From Corythucha ciliata (Eukaryota; Arthropoda; Insecta; Hemiptera; Tingidae), in the NCBI GenBank assembly GCA_038030265.1, contig CM075938.1, positions 11,571,009 through 11,635,008 of the forward strand: 64,000 bases of DNA, read 5' to 3'. Shown here one piece after another: positions 56,679 to 64,000 of the stretch; the first letter of the stretch is position 1, and every line of letters begins with the position of its first letter. The notes under the pieces were generated by a model that saw only the letters and a program-made list of their open reading frames with translations, made no database searches and had not been told where the DNA came from. A program made the translations under genes and the position numbers.

Positions 56679-57635
56679 TCAATCCGAAGCTGGATTGCGT
56701 GGGGAGGAGGGGTTTGATTTTTTATTCCCCTTTTTGTCTGTTTTCGACTTGGGAGAGGTTTTTTTTCCTGTCTCGCATGAAGAGACCATCGCTGTTTGAG
56801 TCTGTCCAAGAAGTTTCTTGACTTCAGGAGTTGCTAGGGTGTCTTGCGAAATGACGAAAAATGTCTGATTTTGGTTAGAGGGGTACCTCGGTTTAATTGG
56901 TTCAAACTTTTGATTAGACCCTGTGAACGATGAAGATGGTTGCTTATTTCTCTTTTCTTTATAGGATTGGCGGGTGCTGGACTGTTGGTGGAATCGAGAA
57001 GCACCGCTTTGTCCCGAAGACCTGTCACGAGCTTTTGGCGAGGATGAACCATACCCTCTGTTAATTGGTTGGCTATCCCAATTACGCCAAGACGACTTGG
57101 TGTATGATGGGACCTGGGCTTGATCGACTTCCTGTGCGAACTGCAAGAGTTCGTCCATTGAGGCCGGCTGCGCCTTGAAATGAAATTTAACCCGTGTGCT
57201 ACTGTTTGCCCCTGCGAGAGTCGCCGGTAGTATTTGTTCCAGAGGATAGTCAAGGATTTTAGCTATTTTTATTTTGCGGGCACAATAATCTGTGAAAGAC
57301 TGGTTAAACAGTTGGGGCTCGTAGACGTAATGCAACTTCAAATTAGTCACACTTAGGAAATTTAAACAACGAGAGAATAGCTCCTCTTTCAAAATTTCGA
57401 ATGTTGTTTTTTCGAGGTGTTTTGCAAATATCTGATGCAATAGCGGGCTTTGTTGCAGGGTCGCTGCATGGAAAAAAATCAAATGAAACACATCTTTAGC
57501 GATCTCGTTCAACTCAAGAAGTTTGAGCAGAAATCTGAAGACAGATTTTGGCTCGTGGGAAGAAAATTTAGGAAGTTTTTCAATTAATCGCCGAAGAGGC
57601 TCAGATATCTTGGCTTGAGCGTAATGGTAAGGGAT
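56679..57635 (-). pseudogene. Gypsy gag, C-terminal part
   Basis: Capsid-like segment running up to the Mag insertion site at 57635 (KISEPLRRLIEKLPKFSSHE at its beginning, then helical Leu-rich sequence), followed by a basic Ser/Asn/Lys-rich tail without a CCHC knuckle. The frame differs by one base from that of the N-terminal part at 62380-62897 after removal of the Mag element and one GGGAT, so gag had shifted or a base was lost. Confidence 0.75.
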
Positions 57636-57814
57636 TGTTGTGTTCATATTGCTGTCCCCAGCTATCAAAAAAAGATTTTAGTTAGTCATATCATATCGTT
57701 CTATGGAGATACGCTTCTGCTTTTCTGTTCTACTTTTTATAATCGTTTTTTCATTGAAATAAAGTTTCTTTACTTTCGATTTATCATATGCCGTCGTTGC
57801 TAATAAATATAATA
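57636..57814 (+). repeat. Mag-type element 5' LTR
   Basis: 179 bp, starts TGTTGTGTTC, ends AATATAATA (not the usual CA). AATAAA at 57758-57763 is a likely polyadenylation signal. Confidence 0.92.
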
Positions 57815-57817
57815 AAC

Positions 57818-57835
57818 TGGCGACGAGGATAAACG
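57818..57835 (+). other. Mag-type element primer binding site
   Basis: TGGCGACGAGGATAAACG, three bases after the 5' LTR. It begins with TGG, as expected for pairing with a tRNA 3' CCA end. The tRNA was not identified. Confidence 0.65.
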
Positions 57836-57874
57836 AAAATGGTTCGTCCGCGGTAAACGTTAATCGCGTTACTC

Positions 57875-58762
57875 ATGGCACATGTCGACCCAGCCGCCGC
57901 CCAAGGGCCTCGGGGTGCTGGTTTTGATGCTGCCGTCCTGGCCACCCTACAAATTCAAAATCAGGCCCTTCAACGTCTTCTGGCTCAACAACAACAGGAG
58001 TCTCAGAATCGCTCGACGGCATCCACAAATATCGTGAGTCACAACCTTACGTTTGATAAATTCGACCCGAAAGAGGAAGAATTTAGTAATTATCTCGAAC
58101 GGTTTGAGAATTTTCTCGACATGCGAGGGTTCTTACAAGGTCCTCAGCTTACACCCGAACAACAAACGCAGTTCGACCATTCGAAAACCACGTTACTCCT
58201 AGGTTGTCTCCATCGAAATGAATTTACAGACTTAAAGGCTACGTTCAAACGTGAACGCCTTTCCGACGTTCCTTACGCGGAAGTGGTCAAAGAACTTACA
58301 AAACGTCACGATCGGTCTACAAACCTGACCACACAGCGGTACAAATTTTCAAAACGTGAACAAAATAAAGCCGAAACAATTGCAGATTACGTGGCTGCCT
58401 TAAAACTCCTCAACCAACGGTGCAAGTGGCCGGACACCCTGGAAGGTATGTCGGACGCAATTTTTCAAACCTTATTCATTGGGGGGCTCTCTGATCTCTC
58501 GATACGCGAGAAACTGTTACAGAACAAAGACCTCACCTTGGACCAGGCTATCGAAACGGCTATGGCGCTGGAAACCGCCAAAAAGGAAAATGTGGAGGAG
58601 TTCAAGCATCGACCCCGTCCGTTCCGGTTCATAAAATTTCAAGTGATTTTAATACACAGAGTCGTAAAAGTCGTACGAAGACACCGAAGCGAGTACAGCG
58701 TGACAGGACTAAGTCACCTGGCCCTGCGAAAATCTATAACAGTGATTTCCTGGCTAAATTAG
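57875..58762 (+). CDS. Mag-type element gag
   Basis: 295 codons from ATG 57875. A Gln-rich N-terminus (LQRLLAQQQQES) is followed by a capsid-like retrotransposon gag domain (FDKFDPKEEEFSNYLERFE, about 62; TLLLGCL; YAALKL-like helix; FIGGLSD, about 206). The last 50 or so codons overlap, in frame +1, the Lys/Arg-rich coding sequence that leads into pol, so the natural product is probably read through by a -1 frameshift. The CCHC knuckles lie on the pol side. Confidence 0.88.
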   Translation: MAHVDPAAAQGPRGAGFDAAVLATLQIQNQALQRLLAQQQQESQNRSTASTNIVSHNLTFDKFDPKEEEFSNYLERFENFLDMRGFLQGPQLTPEQQTQFDHSKTTLLLGCLHRNEFTDLKATFKRERLSDVPYAEVVKELTKRHDRSTNLTTQRYKFSKREQNKAETIADYVAALKLLNQRCKWPDTLEGMSDAIFQTLFIGGLSDLSIREKLLQNKDLTLDQAIETAMALETAKKENVEEFKHRPRPFRFIKFQVILIHRVVKVVRRHRSEYSVTGLSHLALRKSITVISWLN

Positions 58763-58764
58763 GC

Positions 58765-61700
58765 ATGCAGGATATCTGCCTCTCATGCGGCAAACAGGGG
58801 CACAGGTCAAACAAGTGTACCGTCCGTCATAAACTCCACTGTACGGCGTGCGACAAAACGGGTCACATCGCTAAAATTTGTATCCGAAGTAGGAAAACAC
58901 GATTAGCCGTTCAAAACGTTGAATTCGACGTGTTACAAGTCATCCAGTCGAACGAACGCACAGTATTCGATATTTCGGTCGACAAAGGACTCGCTCAGAA
59001 AATTCAAGTAAGCGTCAAATTAGACGGAATCAATCAAATATTCGAACTGGATACTGGTGCAGCCGTATCCATTTTATCTTTTCCTGATCTTCGTAAGTTA
59101 CAGTTGAACCGTACGATTCGACCATGCCCACACGTTCGATTCCGTGTTTACAATAACCAGTACATCACGCCCAAAGGTTATATTACGGTGCACGCCCGAT
59201 ACAAACAGAATGAAGCACAGTCTGTCTTATTCATCGTCGACGAGCCTTTGTCCCCTATTTTGGGCCGGATATGGGTGCGGAAACTACGCATTCTGGACTT
59301 AGACTCGATAAACACCACAGAACCATCGAATTCGGTTTTTAAAATCGAACTGTCGAATTTAATCAGCAAATACCCAGAGGTTTTCGGCCCAGGTGTTGGT
59401 AAAATTCCCGACGTTACCTGCACACTACAGTTGCGTTCTGATGCTACCCCCGTTTACGCGCCTGCGCGACCAGTTCCTTATTCGTTACTCTCCAAGGTCG
59501 ATGCGGAATTAGACTTACTCGAAGCGCAGGGGATCATCGAAAAAATCGAATATTGTCAGTGGGGAACCCCGTTGGTCATCGTTCCCAAACCGAACGATAC
59601 CGTTCGAATTTGCGCAGATTACAGCGCTACGGTCAATCCACAACTGGTGCCGGCTCGCCATCCTATTCCAAAAGTCGAAGATTTATTCAACCGTCTTAAT
59701 AACAGCCACTATTTCTGTGTTTTAGACATTTCAAAGGCGTATCTACACATCGAATTAGACGAGGAAAGCTCGAAAATCGCCGCGTTATCGACACACCGTG
59801 GAGCGTATCGTACGAAGCGCTTATTTTTCGGACTAGCTACAGCTCCTAGTATTTTCCACTCCGTTATCGAACCGATTGTAAAAGGCTGTCCCGGCGTGAT
59901 AAATTATTTCGACGATTTTGCCGTCCATGGTGCTACGTACGAAGACTGTTACAAAAACGTCATTGGGCTATTAGAACGACTGAAGGTTTTTGGGATCAAA
60001 CTAAATGGACAAAAATGCCGATTTTTCGAAAAAGAGCTAAAATATCTGGGACATGTCATTTCAGGCGACGGGCTTAAAAAAGATCCATCTAAACTGGCTG
60101 CAGTAGAGAACGCTACGCCGCCGTCGAACACAAAAGAATTAGAATCATTCCTCGGATTCGTGACATACTACATGAAGTTTATTCCGAATGCTTCAACGAT
60201 TTTAAAACCGCTGAACGCGTTGAAAGGGAACGCTACGTTTCACTGGACACCAGCCTGCCAGTCTGCCTTCGAAAAGATCAAACAAGAAATGCTCACCGAC
60301 AGAGTGTTAGCTACGTATACACCAGGAGTACCTTTAACGCTGGAAACGGATGCCAGTCCTTTCGGTATCGGTGCTGTCTTATCGCAAACCATTAATAACG
60401 TTACCCGACCTATTACATTTATTTCGCGTACACTTACGAAAACGGAACAGCGATACAGTCAAATAGATCGCGAAGCGACCGCCATTTTTTGGGCAACACG
60501 TCGGCTTTTTCAGTACTTATTTGGTGCTGAATTTACACTAATTACGGACAGCCAACCACTGAAAACCATATTCGAACCGGACAAAGCTCTTCCGACCGTT
60601 ACAGCACATCGCTTAACCCGATACGCCATGTGGCTCCGACAATTTAAATACACGATCAAATATCGTCCTGGAAAATTCAACCAGAAAGCTGATTTCTTGT
60701 CCCGGATTCCGACGAAACGAACAGCAGAAGACGACTGCGACGACGAATCGTCCGAATTCTATGAAACGCTGGTCAACCGCGTCGTCGATGATGTTACAGT
60801 AACACCCGCCATACTTCGGGAGGAAACGAACAAAGATTCCGAACTGGCTAAACTCATAGACGAAATCGCTGCCTCTTCATCAAACCGAGAGTTTTCCCTT
60901 CACAATGGGGTCATACTCCGTGGAAATCGAGTGGTAATTCCCAACTCATTGCAACCTTATGTTTTACGAGAACTTCATGCCACCCATTGCGGAATCGAAA
61001 AAATGAAAGCGATTGCTCGTTCCACCGTGTATTGGAAGAACATCGATCAGGACATCGCCAGTCTTGTCAGGTCGTGTGAGGCGTGCTCACTTCAGCAAAA
61101 AGTTGCTTCGAAGGCACCCCACCATCCCTGGGAAGCTGCAACAGAACCCTGGCAACGAATTCATATCGACTTCGCCGAGTTACATGGAATCAATTTCCTG
61201 CTCGTAGTCGATGCTTTTTCGAAGTACGTGGACATTCTACAATTTCGAACAGCTCCCACGTCTTCAACGACCATTTCGGCATTACGACGCCTCTTTGCCC
61301 GCCATGGATTGCCATACATCTTGTTTTCAGACAACGCTTCGATTTTTACGTCACTTGAATTTCAAAATTTCGTGGCCTCAAATGGCATACACCACAAAAC
61401 TTCTGCGCCGAATCATCCGGCGACGAACGGACAGGTGGAGCGTACAGTGCAGACATTCAAAAAGAAGCTTAAGTCCATGCTTCACGACAATCCATCGAAC
61501 ATAGACGCCAAACTACAAGAAATCATTTTCCAATACCTATCGACGCCTTTGGTTAACGGAAAAACTCCATCGGAATTACATTACGGACGACAAATCCGTA
61601 CGCGTCTACATCTGTTACGCCCAACAGAATTCATCAAACCCATCATCCGAAGCCAGCCAATCCGCGCTTTCAGCGTGGGTGACCGTGTGCTCTCTCGGAA

Positions 61701-62112
61701 TTACGCCCGAGGCACCAACTGGTGTTTGGGCACAGTCTCCGAGAAGTTGGGCTCCATGCATTACCGTATCAAATTGGACAACGGGTATGTTTTGAAACGA
61801 CATATCGACCAGTTACGCTACTCGGAATGCCCGATTTCGGCAAAAGAGACTTCGACCCGAGAACAATATCATCCGGAGGGAACAAGGGTTTCCTTCACCT
61901 TCACGATGTCATCACCGGCCAAACCGCTGGGTGCATCAGCTACGCCCATACGTAGCCGCCAAACTCGTGAAATGGGCGAGCAACTTCAAGACAACTTCAC
62001 AGCGAACGAAACAAGCGATTCCGGACCGGAGCCGCTTGTCACTGCGTCGCCGCAATCGGCGCTCAGACGATCTGCTAGACCACGAAAACCGGTTACTCGG
62101 TTAAATTTGTAG
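58765..62112 (+). CDS. Mag-type element pol with zinc knuckles
   Basis: 1115 codons counted from ATG 58765; the frame is open further upstream, in -1 relation to gag. Two CCHC knuckles (CLSCGKQGHRSNKC and CTACDKTGHIAKIC), protease ELDTGAAVS (about 97), reverse transcriptase with VLDISKAYLHIEL and the catalytic NYFDDFAVHG (about 387; YFDD instead of YLDD or YVDD), RNase H TLETDASPFGIGAVL (about 528). The integrase has an HHCC finger (HATHCG, CEACSLQQ), Asp in HIDFAEL, Asp in LFSDNASIF and Glu in NGQVERTVQ, then a C-terminal domain ending VLKRHIDQLR. No stop or gap, so activity is possible. Confidence 0.93.
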   Translation: MQDICLSCGKQGHRSNKCTVRHKLHCTACDKTGHIAKICIRSRKTRLAVQNVEFDVLQVIQSNERTVFDISVDKGLAQKIQVSVKLDGINQIFELDTGAAVSILSFPDLRKLQLNRTIRPCPHVRFRVYNNQYITPKGYITVHARYKQNEAQSVLFIVDEPLSPILGRIWVRKLRILDLDSINTTEPSNSVFKIELSNLISKYPEVFGPGVGKIPDVTCTLQLRSDATPVYAPARPVPYSLLSKVDAELDLLEAQGIIEKIEYCQWGTPLVIVPKPNDTVRICADYSATVNPQLVPARHPIPKVEDLFNRLNNSHYFCVLDISKAYLHIELDEESSKIAALSTHRGAYRTKRLFFGLATAPSIFHSVIEPIVKGCPGVINYFDDFAVHGATYEDCYKNVIGLLERLKVFGIKLNGQKCRFFEKELKYLGHVISGDGLKKDPSKLAAVENATPPSNTKELESFLGFVTYYMKFIPNASTILKPLNALKGNATFHWTPACQSAFEKIKQEMLTDRVLATYTPGVPLTLETDASPFGIGAVLSQTINNVTRPITFISRTLTKTEQRYSQIDREATAIFWATRRLFQYLFGAEFTLITDSQPLKTIFEPDKALPTVTAHRLTRYAMWLRQFKYTIKYRPGKFNQKADFLSRIPTKRTAEDDCDDESSEFYETLVNRVVDDVTVTPAILREETNKDSELAKLIDEIAASSSNREFSLHNGVILRGNRVVIPNSLQPYVLRELHATHCGIEKMKAIARSTVYWKNIDQDIASLVRSCEACSLQQKVASKAPHHPWEAATEPWQRIHIDFAELHGINFLLVVDAFSKYVDILQFRTAPTSSTTISALRRLFARHGLPYILFSDNASIFTSLEFQNFVASNGIHHKTSAPNHPATNGQVERTVQTFKKKLKSMLHDNPSNIDAKLQEIIFQYLSTPLVNGKTPSELHYGRQIRTRLHLLRPTEFIKPIIRSQPIRAFSVGDRVLSRNYARGTNWCLGTVSEKLGSMHYRIKLDNGYVLKRHIDQLRYSECPISAKETSTREQYHPEGTRVSFTFTMSSPAKPLGASATPIRSRQTREMGEQLQDNFTANETSDSGPEPLVTASPQSALRRSARPRKPVTRLNL

Positions 62113-62180
62113 AGTCATTTTTCTTTCAATTTTTAACGCGTTTTTCAATTTTTTATTCAAAGCTTCCAAGCTTAGTTTTT

Positions 62181-62195
62181 CAAGTGGGGAAGAAC
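62181..62195 (+). other. Mag-type element polypurine tract
   Basis: AAGTGGGGAAGAAC lies directly before the 3' LTR. Confidence 0.65.
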
Positions 62196-62374
62196 TGTTG
62201 TGTTCATATTGCTGTCCCCAGCTATCAAAAAAAGATTTTAGTTAGTCATATCATATCGTTCTATGGAGATACGCTTCTGCTTTTCTGTTCTACTTTTTAT
62301 AATCGTTTTTTCATTTAAATAAAGTTTCTTTACTTTCGATTTATCATATGCCGTCGTTGCTAATAAATATAATA
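62196..62374 (+). repeat. Mag-type element 3' LTR
   Basis: 179 bp, one visible difference from the 5' LTR (T at 62316). Confidence 0.92.
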
Positions 62375-62379
62375 GGGAT

Positions 62380-62897
62380 GTTAATGAAGAAGCGTCGGGT
62401 GTCATTTGAGTAGATCCTGTAGGTACGGATGACGGTTTCAAGTCCGCGTTATTCCCCATATAGAGAGATCCGTTCTCCGAGTAAGACACAGTAGGAGGTT
62501 TGAGGTTGGGGGGTGGCTCCGCGAGAGATGCTTGAGTTGGAGGCGGCGTCGGTTTAGGTGACTCAGTTGGCCTAATTGACAACGCCTGCATAATACTTCC
62601 GAGCTGCAGCTGAATTTGGTCGTATTTAGAGTTATTTTCCTCTGCCTTTTTGCTCAAAGTAATAATGTCCTCCCTTTGAGTTGTATAAGCTTGATGCAGC
62701 GTTGATACGTTTTTGTTAATGCTTAGCACCATGGCGTGAAGCTTGTCTATTGAAATTTTGCAACAAGCGTTTAAGAATTTCGCCTTTAGTTCAGTGCGTA
62801 ATTTCGAGTAATTTTCTAATGAAATATTGCTACAATCCTCGCAGCTTTCGTCCTCCTGAAACGCTCGTGTGCATCCTGCACAAGTCGCGGATGCCAT
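62380..62897 (-). pseudogene. Gypsy gag, N-terminal part
   Basis: Starts ATG 62897 and runs to the Mag insertion site. The N-terminus has CAGC and CEDC Cys pairs, then a likely coiled coil (KLHAMVLSINKNVSTLHQAY), a Pro-rich stretch (PKPTPPPTQ) and a Ser/Thr-rich segment. This region precedes the capsid part at 57635-56679. It follows the 5' LTR at a distance of about 270 bp. Confidence 0.75.
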
Positions 62898-63167
62898 GTA
62901 TTTGTTTTATTTGTGTACGTATTGAAAAGAAAAATGCAAATGTAGATCAAGGTCCTGTTTTAGCAGGGTGAGGGGGGTTAAGAGAGGAGAGACAGTGAAA
63001 TAAAAGATTATTCTTTATCTTAGAATGGGAGATAAGTAGGAAAGAAAATAAAGGATTAAAAGGGGGAAACCCTGTTTTTCAAACCAATCTGTGAAATATT
63101 CGAGTCAATTTTTTGTTAAAATTAAAAAAGCACTACTAATTAAGTTCGATTTACAAGGGATACCACT
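62898..63167 (-). other. Gypsy 5' leader and primer site
   Basis: Between the 5' LTR and gag ATG. Two bases after the LTR lies TGGTATCCCTTGTAAATC (63165-63148 minus), a likely tRNA primer site. Confidence 0.6.
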
Positions 63168-63518
63168 TGAGACGAGAGTCCCGGATTGAGATTGTCGGGT
63201 TCTCGCTCGAGAATTTGATGAGTTACCGTTTACGGTTGGCGAGGAAATAGGATAGGGCTTCAGAAGAAGACAAAATAAAATTAAAAGAAAATTGACACTT
63301 GTAATGTGGTGTTCTTCTTAACCAATAAAATAATAAAATAAAATTCTCTTTAGCTCACGTATGTCCTTATATTATATTGACGAAGGAGTGAAGTCAGGAT
63401 TAAGCGAAGGCTGCTCGAACGGAACTGGTTTTTAGTTCCGGCCTCTTGACGCTCCTTTGGTGGTCCCTTCTCCCACTTCCTGGGCGCTATATGCGGGGTA
63501 CGTTGTGAGTCCCTCACA
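63168..63518 (-). repeat. Gypsy 5' LTR
   Basis: 351 bp, TGTGAGGGACTC... to ...GTCTCA on the minus strand, same family and orientation as 35803-36154, with CACT directly outside (63519-63522). Confidence 0.85.
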
Positions 63519-63544
63519 CACTACACTTATAATGTAGCATACCA

Positions 63545-64000
63545 AGTCGAGGGGTTTGGTCCTTTTTAGCCGTCGAAGGTCTCCCGCAGTATCCAGCAGG
63601 GCGAGTGTCTCAACATTAGAGTGTTTGTGGAACCTCTTTTCGTGCTCCGCTGCTCGTCACGATGCACGTCAAGACCTCGTACATACCAGGGCGCATTTGT
63701 TATCATTCTCAAAACTTTGTTTTGAAAAGTTTGTATGACTTTGACATTGCTTTTCTTGGTGCAGCCCCAAAGATGACACCCGGAGGCCCAGAAAAGGCTT
63801 CAGAACTTGCTGGTGTAGCAGGAGCTTGTTGGCCATCGAGAGCTCAGAATGCTTCCCGAGCAGCCAGTACCTTTCTCCTCTTTTTTTCTTTTTGACGTGG
63901 GGCTTTTACCGGAGTTTAGCATCCAGCGTCACGCCTAGGTCCTTCGCCGTATTTGCAAGTGGTACTATTTTCTCATTGATTTGCACGGGAATCGGGCTGG
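63545..64000 (-). pseudogene. Jockey-clade LINE fragment
   Basis: Minus strand, cut by the window end. Broken frames match the C-terminal part of a Jockey reverse transcriptase: AKDLGVTLDAKL near 63910-63945, then LLLHQQVLKP, a shifted TFQNKVLRMI and APWYVRGLDVHRD near 63650-63690. Several frameshifts. It is distinct from the LINE at 48141-50859, and lies outside the gypsy element. Confidence 0.75.

Larger units (their letters stand above)
57636..62374 (+). mobile_element. Mag-type Ty3/gypsy element, young and nearly intact
   Basis: 4739 bp with 179-bp LTRs (57636-57814 and 62196-62374) that differ at one visible base (57756 G, 62316 T). The 5-bp duplication GGGAT lies at 57631-57635 and 62375-62379. 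It has a primer site after the 5' LTR and a purine tract before the 3' LTR. Two long ORFs, gag and pol, are open. No envelope gene. It inserted into gag of the minus-strand gypsy element. Confidence 0.93.
35803..63518 (-). mobile_element. Gypsy LTR retrotransposon expanded by three large insertions
   Basis: LTRs at 63168-63518 (5') and 35803-36154 (3') start TG and end CA on the minus strand. A 4-bp duplication CACT flanks the whole (35799-35802 and 63519-63522). In minus-strand order: LTR, gag, protease, reverse transcriptase, RNase H, integrase, purine tract, LTR. Inserted into it are a Mag-type element (57636-62374) in gag and elements Y and X (53624-36943) in the integrase. Net length is about 6.3 kb, normal for gypsy. 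No envelope gene was seen. Frameshifts in gag and near 54700 suggest it is inactive. Confidence 0.88.

Noticed and set aside
57636..62374. Endogenous retrovirus with envelope gene
   Set aside because: No third ORF after pol; the space between the pol stop and the 3' LTR is under 100 bp.

Overview
The window is eukaryotic and almost entirely made of transposable elements. It has spliced genes with GT-AG introns of 61-90 bp, Penelope-like elements, BEL/Pao, copia and gypsy LTR elements, a Jockey-type LINE, a tRNA-derived SINE, and hAT, mariner and TTAA-target DNA transposons. This mixture suits an invertebrate, most likely an arthropod; no host gene is recognised that would fix the species. Only one weak candidate for a host exon was seen (20976-21269).

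Layout. 649-3484: a hAT transposase gene with one intron, split by two small MITEs. 3485-23640: AT-rich intergenic DNA with homopolymers, blocks of degenerate tandem repeats of about 30-33 bp, a decayed BEL/Pao element (9990-12045), two SINE copies and a decayed copia-like 3' end. 23644-33919: a Penelope-like element (PLE-B) that received a second Penelope-like element (PLE-A, 23944-31397), which received a 3.1-kb hAT-type element (26643-29762), which received a mariner-type MITE (28038-28400). Every level has its own target-site duplication, and removing the inserts restores both reading frames. 34657-35803: a second copia-like remnant and a palindrome with a hammerhead-like core.

35803-63518 is one minus-strand gypsy element with TG...CA LTRs and a CACT target duplication. 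Its own length is only about 6.3 kb. It was expanded by a young, nearly intact Mag-type LTR element (57636-62374) in gag and by two adjacent TTAA-flanked DNA elements in the integrase: X (36943-46014) and Y (46019-53624). X carries an apparently intact three-exon gene for an 846-residue protein that joins a Mutator-type DDE transposase domain to a YqaJ-type nuclease domain. Y has different terminal inverted repeats and holds a decayed relative of that gene plus a Jockey LINE. The window ends in another Jockey fragment (63545-64000).

The items most worth following are element X with its fused transposase-nuclease, the four-level nest with exact boundaries, and hammerhead-like cores in the Penelope ends, one of which shows a paired C3/G8 to G3/C8 exchange.
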